From positions 1 to 8,059 of the forward strand of contig CAJTMS010000067.1 of the NCBI GenBank assembly GCA_910577155.1: DNA of 8,059 nt. The letters are read 5' to 3'. The notes under the pieces are model-generated. The model saw only the letters and a program-made list of their open reading frames with translations, was not told where the DNA came from and ran no database searches. The DNA comes from an uncultured Mailhella sp. Lineage in GTDB: Bacteria > Desulfobacterota > Desulfovibrionia > Desulfovibrionales > Desulfovibrionaceae. Positions 1-6,496 of the stretch are shown piece after piece. Every line of letters begins with the position of its first letter. The first letter of the stretch is position 1. The translations under genes and the position numbers were made by a program.

Positions 1-13
1 TATATATATATAT
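1..13. repeat. (TA)6 dinucleotide tract at the window edge
   Basis: Six TA units plus one T open the window, and the tract may continue upstream beyond it. It lies directly before a -10-like hexamer at 18-23, so it would occupy the -35/-10 spacer of a promoter for the acyltransferase gene. Short dinucleotide tracts can change length by slippage. Whether this one does cannot be told from one sequence. Confidence 0.7.
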
Positions 14-17
14 TAAT

Positions 18-23
18 TATAGT
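18..23 (+). promoter_or_regulatory. Possible -10 box (TATAGT) of the acyltransferase gene
   Basis: TATAGT matches the sigma-70 -10 consensus at five of six positions and would start transcription near position 30, giving a leader of about 36 bases. With a 17-base spacer, the -35 box would fall just outside the window, so the promoter cannot be fully judged. The region is very AT-rich and chance matches are common. Confidence 0.35.
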
Positions 24-36
24 GCGTTCATTTTTT

Positions 37-65
37 AAGGAGCGAAACAAATTGTTTCATACTGT
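37..65 (+). promoter_or_regulatory. Shine-Dalgarno separated from the start codon by a 15-base dyad
   Basis: AAGGAG at 37-42 is a strong Shine-Dalgarno sequence, but it lies 23 bases before the ATG at 66, too far for direct use. Between them is an inverted repeat: GAAACAA at 44-50 and TTGTTTC at 52-58. As RNA it could form a 5-bp GAAAC/GUUUC stem with a 5-base loop. Leaving the dyad out reduces the effective spacing to about 8 bases. Alternatives are a protein operator, or an unusual ATT start at 51, which is in frame and 8 bases after the AAGGAG. An in-frame TAA at 36-38 rules out any start further upstream. Confidence 0.5.
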
Positions 66-2084
66 ATGTCAGGAACGCAATCAAATAATTTTTATCGTCC
101 GGATATAGATGGATTACGTGCTTTAGCTGTTAGTTTGGTCGTTTATTACCACGCTTTTCCAGACACCTTAAAGTCAGGATTTATTGGCGTTGACATTTTT
201 TTTGTTATTTCCGGTTATTTAATTGGCAGCATCATTTTACGCCATCTTTCTGTTCATAAGTTTTCTTTTTTAGAATTTTATGTACGGCGTATTGTTCGGA
301 TATTCCCTGCATTGCTTCTTGTTTTATTTTCCGTATTAGTTGCCGGTAAGTTTTTACTTTTTACAAGCGAATACAGAATGTTAGGAAAACATATAGCGGG
401 TGGAGCCGGCTTTGTTGCAAACTTGGTCTATTATTTTGAATCGGGATATTGGGATCTTAATTCTTCACTGAAACTTTTATTGCATCTATGGAGCTTAGGG
501 GTTGAAGAGCAATTTTATATTGTTATTCCTTTAATTTTGGCATTTGCCTGGAAACGCAAGTACAATTTATTATCCATTATTGTAGTATTATTTATTTTAT
601 CCTTTTGCTGTAATCTTTATTTTTATTACCAAAAAGAACGGGAATTGATATTTTATATGCCTTTTACAAGGTTCTGGGAAATCTTTGCCGGCGTATTATT
701 AGCTTATCATTCTGTTTTTTCAATTAAATTTTTTCAAATTGCGGGGCAAAAGGCAGATAGGTTTCTTTGTGCTCTTTTCAATAAAAAAAGTGAAGAACAT
801 AATAGGATATGCTTACAAAATATCCTTGCAATTCTTGGTTTTTCTTTATTAATTATATCAATATTGATATGCAAACATCGTAATTTCCCCGGACACCGAG
901 CAATATGGCCGGTATTAAGTGCGGTTTTGATTATTTCTGCAGGTCAAACTGCATGGTTAAATAAAAAAATTCTTTCTCATAAAATTTTAGTGGGCATAGG
1001 GCTCATCAGTTACCCGCTCTATTTATGGCATTGGCCTTTACTTTCGTATTGTAAAATTTTACAAGGAAATTTTTTAGAACCGAATTTTTGGCTGCTTGTC
1101 CGTATTGTCTGTATAGCGCTTGCAATGATATTGGCAATACTGACATATTGTTATGTGGAACGACCTGTCCGCTTTGGAAAAGGTAACAAAAATCGAATAT
1201 CCTGCATATTGTCTGTGTTAATGTTTGCAATGTTTATTACGGGTATGTATATTTATTATAACGGGCATGTTTTTTATTCTTCAAATTCTCAGTCTTTTAA
1301 AGTTGAAACTATGACCATCGGAAAAGATAGAGATAAAAGTATTCTTGCATATGCACCGGAAGCAAAAAAACTTGCCATAGCGCGTTTTCATAATGTTCAT
1401 TCTGATAAAACTGTAGCTGTTATTGGCGACAGCCATGCCCAGTCAGCATTCCCGGGCATCGCAGAGAGATGTGCTCAGTTGAATATGAATTCTGTTTTAT
1501 TAAAATATCGCTTTGAAAGTGCACGTGATAATGCTGAAAGAGAAATTGTACTTGATATTTTAAAGTCTAAAAAAGATATAAAACATGTTTTTATTTTTTT
1601 ACGTGGTGTTGTATATCTTACAGGAAAGGATCACGATTCGGGTAATACGAACAGTTTTATAAAAGATTTCAACCTATTGTTGCAGGATACCATCAACACC
1701 CTGCAAGGGTTTGGAAAAAAAGTGCATATCGTTTCAGAAAATCCTGTATATCCTGTTCTGCCTCTTTTTTACTTATCCCGGCAGATAAGTTTTAAAAAAT
1801 TTATTTCACCTGCCCATGAAGAATATTTAAATCAATTCACTGTTAAAGAAAATGTTTATGAACACCAAAAGAATTATTTATCAATGCTGCAAGGATTGGA
1901 GGGGGCAGAGATAATAAATGGTTTAGACGTGTTTTGTCCGCATGATGCATGTCTTCCGTATGATGAAAATCAAATGTTGCTTTTTTATGATGATGACCAT
2001 TTATCAGTTTACGGCAGTCAGTATTTGGTGAAAAATCTTCTCGAACCGTATCTTGTAAAAATTGCCGATGAAAATGACAAATAA
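66..2084 (+). CDS. OafA/YrhL-type membrane O-acyltransferase with C-terminal SGNH domain
   Basis: This 672-residue inner-membrane protein probably transfers acetyl or another acyl group to a surface glycan such as O-antigen. Residues 10-370 form an acyltransferase-3 domain (PF01757). Visible motifs are YRPDIDGLRAL (10-20), the family histidine in YYHAF (His29), GVDIFFVISGYL (41-52), the arginine cluster RRIVRIFP (74-81) and LWSLGVEEQFY (141-151). About ten hydrophobic helices run to residue ~397. A soluble SGNH hydrolase-like domain follows, with GDSH (454-457, nucleophile Ser456) and a closing DDDH (642-645) holding the Asp-His pair. Both catalytic blocks are intact, so it looks functional. 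Length and order match OafA/OatA-type fusions. In a Gram-negative host the SGNH part would face the periplasm. The acceptor cannot be read from the sequence, and no other glycan genes are present. The membrane half is noticeably AT-rich. Confidence 0.93.
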   Translation: MSGTQSNNFYRPDIDGLRALAVSLVVYYHAFPDTLKSGFIGVDIFFVISGYLIGSIILRHLSVHKFSFLEFYVRRIVRIFPALLLVLFSVLVAGKFLLFTSEYRMLGKHIAGGAGFVANLVYYFESGYWDLNSSLKLLLHLWSLGVEEQFYIVIPLILAFAWKRKYNLLSIIVVLFILSFCCNLYFYYQKERELIFYMPFTRFWEIFAGVLLAYHSVFSIKFFQIAGQKADRFLCALFNKKSEEHNRICLQNILAILGFSLLIISILICKHRNFPGHRAIWPVLSAVLIISAGQTAWLNKKILSHKILVGIGLISYPLYLWHWPLLSYCKILQGNFLEPNFWLLVRIVCIALAMILAILTYCYVERPVRFGKGNKNRISCILSVLMFAMFITGMYIYYNGHVFYSSNSQSFKVETMTIGKDRDKSILAYAPEAKKLAIARFHNVHSDKTVAVIGDSHAQSAFPGIAERCAQLNMNSVLLKYRFESARDNAEREIVLDILKSKKDIKHVFIFLRGVVYLTGKDHDSGNTNSFIKDFNLLLQDTINTLQGFGKKVHIVSENPVYPVLPLFYLSRQISFKKFISPAHEEYLNQFTVKENVYEHQKNYLSMLQGLEGAEIINGLDVFCPHDACLPYDENQMLLFYDDDHLSVYGSQYLVKNLLEPYLVKIADENDK

Positions 2085-2093
2085 GAGCATAGT

Positions 2094-2119
2094 GTTCTAA
2101 AATATCTTATTTTAAGAAC
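2094..2119. terminator. AT-rich hairpin between convergent genes, possible weak terminator
   Basis: TAAAATA (2098-2104) pairs with TATTTTA (2108-2114) around a 3-base loop. GTTC (2094-2097) pairs with GAAC (2116-2119) after one bulged A, making an 11-bp stem. It lies between the stop of the acyltransferase and that of the opposing hydrolase, and overlaps the latter's last codons. Neither strand has a clear T-run after it, so intrinsic termination would be weak. The position, rather than the strength, argues for a role. Confidence 0.35.
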
Positions 2120-2670
2120 AAGGATTTATATGCATGATAATTATTGATTGAGTGTTCATTGGCAGTGAGCAGAATATTCGCCTTGCCTTTCCAAAAAGAA
2201 AGGGCAACATGGGGCGAAATGACGGTATCATTAGAGCCGAGGACAATATTTGGAACAAATTTCATAGCTGTGCTCAAAGGAAATTCTTTATAGGACAGAA
2301 GCAGATTTTGGGTGAAATCCCATTCTTCGTGAGTGTAGAAATTATAATTTGTCCCTATAAAAGGGGCTAATTGCTTATGGGGATATGTCACGGGATTAAA
2401 CACTGTGCAGGGTAATGCATATTTTTGGGCAAAAAGAAGTGTAAAAAAACCGCCCAAAGAAGAGCCTATCAATTTTAAATCGGGATTTTTTTCATAGACA
2501 GCTGACAGTTTTTCTTCAATTTCTATGTATGCAAATTGCGCCTCCTGCCTGTAATTATAGTAAAAATCATGTACATTCCCCAGTAATGCTTTTATATCCC
2601 GATAGGAACGGGAATTTTTATCACTGTTAAAACCATGAATATAGGCAAAGGCTTGGGCTGGATATTCCAT
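2107..2670 (-). CDS. yqiA: YqiA/YcfP-family alpha/beta hydrolase (predicted esterase)
   Basis: This 187-residue cytoplasmic protein resembles the UPF0227/YqiA group (PF05728) of small esterases; E. coli YqiA is about 193 residues. The N-terminal YIHGFNS (10-16) is the family oxyanion-loop signature. GSSLGG (69-74) is the nucleophile elbow with Ser71. FNPVTYP (91-97) matches the conserved asparagine-proline block. GSND (145-148) gives the probable acid Asp148, and NEHS (171-174) the catalytic His173. The triad is therefore complete. The start at 2670 is supported by AAGG (minus strand, 2677-2680) six bases before the ATG and by the usual short lead-in to the HGF motif. The gene stands alone, divergent from hypA and convergent with the acyltransferase. 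The natural substrate is unknown; the symbol rests on motif resemblance. Confidence 0.85.
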   Translation of the reverse strand: MEYPAQAFAYIHGFNSDKNSRSYRDIKALLGNVHDFYYNYRQEAQFAYIEIEEKLSAVYEKNPDLKLIGSSLGGFFTLLFAQKYALPCTVFNPVTYPHKQLAPFIGTNYNFYTHEEWDFTQNLLLSYKEFPLSTAMKFVPNIVLGSNDTVISPHVALSFWKGKANILLTANEHSINNYHAYKSLFLK

Positions 2671-2694
2671 AATAAACCTTCATGTGAAAAAAAA

Positions 2695-2702
2695 TTTATA
2701 TA
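2695..2702 (-). promoter_or_regulatory. Possible -10 region of the yqiA-like gene
   Basis: Read on the minus strand, TATATAAA contains overlapping TATATA and TATAAA hexamers about 25-30 bases before the hydrolase ATG. No good -35 box lies at the right distance. It would overlap the proposed -35 of hypA on the other strand, so the two promoters may compete. This is weak evidence in an AT-rich gap. Confidence 0.25.
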
Positions 2703-2729
2703 GACGAGTTTGTTATTCTATACTATAAG
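2701..2729 (+). promoter_or_regulatory. Predicted sigma-70-type promoter of the hypA operon, leaderless start
   Basis: TAGACG (2701-2706, four of six matches to TTGACA) and TATAAG (2724-2729, five of six to TATAAT) are exactly 17 bases apart. Transcription would begin seven bases after the -10 box, at 2736, which is the A of the hypA ATG. An overlapping alternative, TATACT at 2719-2724, would give a leader of only about 5 bases. Either way the message lacks a Shine-Dalgarno, and none is visible before hypA. Confidence 0.5.
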
Positions 2730-2735
2730 CAACCT

Positions 2736-3092
2736 ATGCATGAAGTATCGTTAATGACAAATGTGCTTGAACTTGTAGCACAAGAAATGGAAAAACACAA
2801 GGTCAGGAAATTGCGCTCAATCACAGTGCGTTACGGTGTGTTATCTAATATTGTGGAAGATTCTTTGCGTTTTGCTTTTGATGTATTAATTAAAGATTCG
2901 GAATTTGCAGGGGCAAAGCTCGTTCTTGTTAAAGAGGAATTAACGCTGTCATGCCGTTTATGTTCGCATACTTTTACAACCGACCAAAAAAATTACCTTT
3001 TTATGCCGTGTCCAAAGTGCGGTGAAGAGGGCTGTTTTGAGCTTGTAAAGGGAGAGGGCATTTTTTTAGACAGGATTGAAGCTGAGGAGTAA
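2736..3092 (+). CDS. hypA: Hydrogenase nickel incorporation protein HypA
   Basis: HypA (PF01155) is a small cytoplasmic metallochaperone that passes nickel, with HypB, to the large subunit of NiFe hydrogenases. At 118 residues it has the usual length. It begins MHEVSL; the family nickel site uses the N-terminal Met-His pair (His2), with Glu3 beside it, and this fixes the start codon. The zinc-binding module has two CxxC pairs: Cys73/Cys76 and Cys92/Cys95. An extra cysteine sits at 100. No Shine-Dalgarno precedes the ATG, although the N-terminus is certain; see the leaderless promoter entry. It is the first gene of the five-gene run, with its stop 3 bases before hypB. GAGGAG at its end (3084-3089) overlaps the stop region and serves as the hypB ribosome site, implying coupled translation. 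No hydrogenase structural gene is in the window. Confidence 0.96.
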   Translation: MHEVSLMTNVLELVAQEMEKHKVRKLRSITVRYGVLSNIVEDSLRFAFDVLIKDSEFAGAKLVLVKEELTLSCRLCSHTFTTDQKNYLFMPCPKCGEEGCFELVKGEGIFLDRIEAEE

Positions 3093-3095
3093 GAT

Positions 3096-3752
3096 ATGGA
3101 TATTGCAATAGAACGGAATATTTTGGAAGCAAATGACAGTGTTGCCAATGAGCTTCGGCAAATTTTTGCTGACAAGAAAGTTTTGGTGCTGAATTTAATC
3201 AGTTCTCCGGGCTCCGGCAAAACATCTTTGCTTGAGCGGACATTGGCTGATTTGAAAAATGAATTAAAAATGGGTGTTATTGAAGGGGATTGCCAAACCG
3301 ATAATGACGCAAGACGCGTTGCCGCTACCGGGGCAAAAGCCGTACAAATCAATACGGACGGCGGCTGTCATTTAGACAGTAAAATGATTAAAAAAGTTCT
3401 TCATGATTTTGATTTGGCGGATCTTGATATTTTGTTTATTGAAAATGTGGGAAACTTGGTTTGCCCTGTGGAATTTGACTGCGGAGAAGACGCGAAAATT
3501 GCTATTTTGAGTGTGACTGAGGGGGATGATAAGCCTGAAAAGTATCCAAGGCTTTTTCAATTAGCCCATGCCATGGTGATTAATAAAGTTGATTTACTTG
3601 ATTATGTGGATTTTGATGTTGCAAAGGCGGCAAAATTTGGCAAAGCCCTCAATAATCAAATTGAAATTTTTGAAGTTTCATGCCGAACCAATCAAGGTTT
3701 AGAAGCTTGGTATACGTGGTTACGCAAGCAAGCAAAACTCAAAAAACAATAG
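3096..3752 (+). CDS. hypB: Hydrogenase nickel incorporation GTPase HypB
   Basis: HypB (CobW/HypB/UreG GTPase family, PF02492) hydrolyses GTP to drive nickel transfer, with HypA, into hydrogenase precursors. The 218 residues include the P-loop SSPGSGKT (36-43), EGDCQTD (63-69), the metal-site pair Cys91-His92 in DGGCHLD, ENVGNLVCP (116-124) with Cys123, and the guanine-specificity motif NKVD (163-166). It lacks the N-terminal CxxCGC nickel motif of the ~290-residue E. coli protein and any histidine-rich stretch, so it is the short form relying on the G-domain metal site. The start has a GAGGAG Shine-Dalgarno six bases upstream, and nothing suggests an upstream extension because hypA ends there. 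It is almost certainly co-transcribed with hypA and, 7 bases on, with folC. Confidence 0.96.
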   Translation: MDIAIERNILEANDSVANELRQIFADKKVLVLNLISSPGSGKTSLLERTLADLKNELKMGVIEGDCQTDNDARRVAATGAKAVQINTDGGCHLDSKMIKKVLHDFDLADLDILFIENVGNLVCPVEFDCGEDAKIAILSVTEGDDKPEKYPRLFQLAHAMVINKVDLLDYVDFDVAKAAKFGKALNNQIEIFEVSCRTNQGLEAWYTWLRKQAKLKKQ

Positions 3753-3759
3753 AAAGACC

Positions 3760-5076
3760 ATGAAGCATTGTTCCTGCAAGGTTGCAAATACGCAATTTAA
3801 GACTTTTGAAGACGTTGAAAAATATTTAGATTCCCTTGGCATGTTCCATATGGAATTAGGCTTGGAACGCATGGAAAAAGCCAAGTTTTTGCTTGGACTG
3901 CAGTTTACTTGTCCGATTTTTCATGTGGTGGGGACAAACGGGAAAGGTTCCACGGCAACGTTTTTACATTCAATAGCCTTATCCTATGGCTTTCGGGCAG
4001 GGATTTTTACTTCTCCGCATTTTGTGACACCGTTAGAACGTATAAAAATGAATGACAGGCTGCTGCCAAAACCTGCTTGGGCAAGTCTGATTATGGAAGC
4101 AACGGACGTTGTCCCTGATTTAACGTATTTTGAGTTATTGACTGTGATGTCAGTTCTGGCATTTATGTATTCAGAGCCAGACGTGCTGGTGTATGAGGCA
4201 GGGCTTGGGGCTAAAAACGACGCCACAACGGCAATTCCTGCAAATATCGTTGTTTTTACGCCCATTGCTTTCGATCACACGAATTTACTGGGGGAAAGTC
4301 TTGAAGAAATAGCTGAAGATAAGTCCTATGCTATCCGTGAGGGGGTGCAGGCAGTTATTTCTGCACCGCAGGATCCTCGCGTGGAAAGTGTCCTGCAGGC
4401 AAGGGCAAAGGCACTCCATATTCCTTTTTATACCATGGATACTGTTTCAGGATTGCCGGACTGTATGAAATTATTTAAGGATGGCACACAGCAGTATGAG
4501 CTTGGTTTAAAAGGCAAACACCAGTTTGAAAATGCCCAAACAGCTCTTTTGGCTTGGTATGTTTTTTGTTGTTTGTATAAAAAACCGCTTGAGGGAAAAG
4601 CCCTTGCAGAGGGGTTGGCAACTGCCTTTATCCCGGGGCGCTTTCAGCAAATCAAGGCGAAAAATGATATGCCTGCTCTTATTCTTGACGGCGCTCATAA
4701 TGAACATAGCCTGCAAAGTTTGGTTTCAACGCTGGAAAGTGAAAAAATTATCCCTTCAGCTTTTGTCTTTTCCTGTTTAAAAGATAAAGAACCCCATAAA
4801 TTGGCTGCTCTGCTGGAAGCCTTTTTAAAAAGGAATAAATTGTCTGTTCCTGTCTATATTACGGAAATCCAGAATAATGAACGTGCTATGAAAGCAGGAG
4901 AATTAGCCGAACTTTTTACTGTGCCGGTTACTGTTTTCCCCAGCTTGGCTGAAATTTTGCACGTTTTGCCCGAACTGGTACAGGAAAAAGAGAAGCCTTG
5001 TGTCATTTGCGGCTCTTTATATTTGCTTTCTGAGTTTTTCAAGCAATATCCGGAAAAATTACAATTAGCCTATTAG
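3760..5076 (+). CDS. folC: Folylpolyglutamate synthase / dihydrofolate synthase FolC
   Basis: This 438-residue Mur-ligase-family enzyme (cytoplasmic, ATP-dependent) adds glutamate to dihydropteroate and/or to reduced folates. Early family sequence is seen at YLDSLGMFHMELGLERM (22-38). The P-loop GTNGKGST is at 58-65, followed by TSPH (84-87) and ERI (93-95). EAGLGAKNDATTAI (146-159) is the metal/folate-loop block. EDKSYA (186-191) holds the expected carbamylated lysine Lys188. KGKHQFENA (251-259), PGRF (292-295), DGAHN (310-314) and the C-terminal GSLYLLSE (418-425) complete the family pattern. In the usual enzyme the middle block reads GLGGRLDATN; here several positions differ. Whether both activities are present cannot be read from motifs. 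The ribosome site is poor (AGAAAG), so translation may depend on coupling to hypB. It has no obvious tie to nickel or selenium. Confidence 0.94.
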   Translation: MKHCSCKVANTQFKTFEDVEKYLDSLGMFHMELGLERMEKAKFLLGLQFTCPIFHVVGTNGKGSTATFLHSIALSYGFRAGIFTSPHFVTPLERIKMNDRLLPKPAWASLIMEATDVVPDLTYFELLTVMSVLAFMYSEPDVLVYEAGLGAKNDATTAIPANIVVFTPIAFDHTNLLGESLEEIAEDKSYAIREGVQAVISAPQDPRVESVLQARAKALHIPFYTMDTVSGLPDCMKLFKDGTQQYELGLKGKHQFENAQTALLAWYVFCCLYKKPLEGKALAEGLATAFIPGRFQQIKAKNDMPALILDGAHNEHSLQSLVSTLESEKIIPSAFVFSCLKDKEPHKLAALLEAFLKRNKLSVPVYITEIQNNERAMKAGELAELFTVPVTVFPSLAEILHVLPELVQEKEKPCVICGSLYLLSEFFKQYPEKLQLAY

Positions 5077-5084
5077 GACAGCAT

Positions 5085-6482
5085 ATGAAAAATTTATATC
5101 GCTTATTGCCGTCAGTAGATATTTGTTTGCAGCAATTTCGTGATGTGATGTATCCTCATGCTTTGCTTTGTGACACAATCAATGCTTTTTTGGAAGAAAA
5201 GCGCAGCCAAATAAAAAATGCACAAATAAGTGAACAAGAACTTGGAAAAGAAGCTCTTTTTCAAGCCATGAAAGTTTATGTCGATACAGCGTTATCTCCG
5301 CGGATAAAAAAAATCATTAATGCCAGCGGTGTTGTTATCCATACCAATTTAGGGCGTTCTGTGCTTGCCAAAGAAGTCTTAGACGCTGTGCATGCTGTTG
5401 CAGGCGGATATTGCAATCTGGAATTTGATTTGGAAAAAGGCGAGCGCGGGAGTCGGCACAGCTTGGTTGAAAAGGATATATGCAGGCTTGTGGGGGCAGA
5501 AGCCGCTTTGGCGGTTAATAATAATGCCGCAGCTGTGTATCTGGTTTTAAATACTTTGTGCCAGAGTGGGGAAGTGATAGTTTCCCGCGGTGAACTGGTG
5601 GAAATTGGGGGCAGTTTTCGCATACCTGAAGTCATGAAACAAAGCGGGGCAGTACTGTGTGAGGTCGGCACCACAAATAAGACGCATTTAAAAGATTACA
5701 GTGAAGCGTTTTCCGATGAGACCAAGGCGATTTTAAAAGTACATACTTCCAATTACCGCATCATTGGCTTTCATGAAGACGTACCCAATTATGAACTTGC
5801 CAAGCTTGCACACGAAAGAAATGTGCCAGTTATCCATGACTTAGGCAGCGGCAGTTTGGTTGATTTGTCCGTATACGGTTTGCGTGGTGAACCGACGGTA
5901 AAGGACATTCTTGAATCCGGTATTGATATTGTGACCTTTTCCGGGGATAAGGTTTTAGGGGGACCACAAGCCGGTATCATTGCAGGAAAAAAAGAATATA
6001 TTGAAAAAATAAAGAAAAACCAAATGCTCAGGGCTTTGCGCTGTGATAAACTTACCTTGACGGCTCTTTCTGAAACCTTACGCTTTTATTATGATGAAAA
6101 GCTTGCTTTTGAAAAAATCCCTACCTTGAGTGCCATTACAGCTTCAAAAGAAACCCTGAAGAAAAAAGCAAAAAAACTTTCTGGCATTTTGAAAACAATA
6201 CTTCCGCCCCAAAAAATTAAACTAACGCTTGAAGAAAATGTTTCCCGTGTGGGCGGGGGTTCATTTCCCGAAAATGATTTGCCCACGTATGTGGTGTGTC
6301 TTGACTTTTTGGAAGAAAGTCCTACATTTTCTGCACAGGTGTGGAAAGAGAAATTTTTAAAAACCAATCCGCCGCTTCTCGGCAGAGTGGAGCATGATAA
6401 GTTTCTCTTGGATGTTCGGACAATTTCTGAAGAGGAATTTGTCTTGATAAAAAATTGTATCCTTTCTATTTTGCCTCGCTGA
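5085..6482 (+). CDS. selA: L-seryl-tRNA(Sec) selenium transferase (selenocysteine synthase)
   Basis: SelA (PF03841) is a PLP enzyme, a decamer in E. coli, that uses selenophosphate to turn seryl-tRNA(Sec) into selenocysteinyl-tRNA(Sec). At 465 residues it is full length. Residues 1-75 match the tRNA-recognising N-terminal region. The catalytic part shows INASGVVIHTNLGRS (78-92), NNNAAAVYL (145-153), SRGELVEIGGSFRIPEVM (167-184), VGTTNKTH (194-201), HDLGSGSL (251-258) and FSGDKVLGGPQAG (285-297). Lys289 is the expected PLP Schiff-base lysine. AGGA six bases upstream supports the start, and it overlaps the folC stop. SelB, SelD and tRNA-Sec are not in the window but should exist elsewhere if the pathway works. 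Co-transcription with hypAB hints at a host using selenium in hydrogenase or formate dehydrogenase; this is inference. Confidence 0.97.
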   Translation: MKNLYRLLPSVDICLQQFRDVMYPHALLCDTINAFLEEKRSQIKNAQISEQELGKEALFQAMKVYVDTALSPRIKKIINASGVVIHTNLGRSVLAKEVLDAVHAVAGGYCNLEFDLEKGERGSRHSLVEKDICRLVGAEAALAVNNNAAAVYLVLNTLCQSGEVIVSRGELVEIGGSFRIPEVMKQSGAVLCEVGTTNKTHLKDYSEAFSDETKAILKVHTSNYRIIGFHEDVPNYELAKLAHERNVPVIHDLGSGSLVDLSVYGLRGEPTVKDILESGIDIVTFSGDKVLGGPQAGIIAGKKEYIEKIKKNQMLRALRCDKLTLTALSETLRFYYDEKLAFEKIPTLSAITASKETLKKKAKKLSGILKTILPPQKIKLTLEENVSRVGGGSFPENDLPTYVVCLDFLEESPTFSAQVWKEKFLKTNPPLLGRVEHDKFLLDVRTISEEEFVLIKNCILSILPR

Positions 6483-6496
6483 GTATGGAGTTGAGT

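Noticed and set aside
66..2670. Acyltransferase plus hydrolase as a two-gene defence or glycan system
   Set aside because: The genes are convergent, the hydrolase is an ordinary YqiA-type protein with its own start region, and neither carries a domain linked to known defence systems.
5276..5674. 132-codon open frame on the minus strand inside selA
   Set aside because: It lies wholly within a clear selA, is rich in Ser, Thr and Pro as antisense frames often are, and has no recognisable domain. The other antisense or off-frame open stretches in the five-gene run were dismissed for the same reasons.
6455..6496. Upstream starts of the aminopeptidase (TTG at 6455, ATG at 6485), which would make its gene overlap or nearly touch selA
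   Set aside because: Neither has a Shine-Dalgarno at a useful distance, while the ATG at 6497 has GGAG six bases before it. The extra residues are not part of the family pattern.
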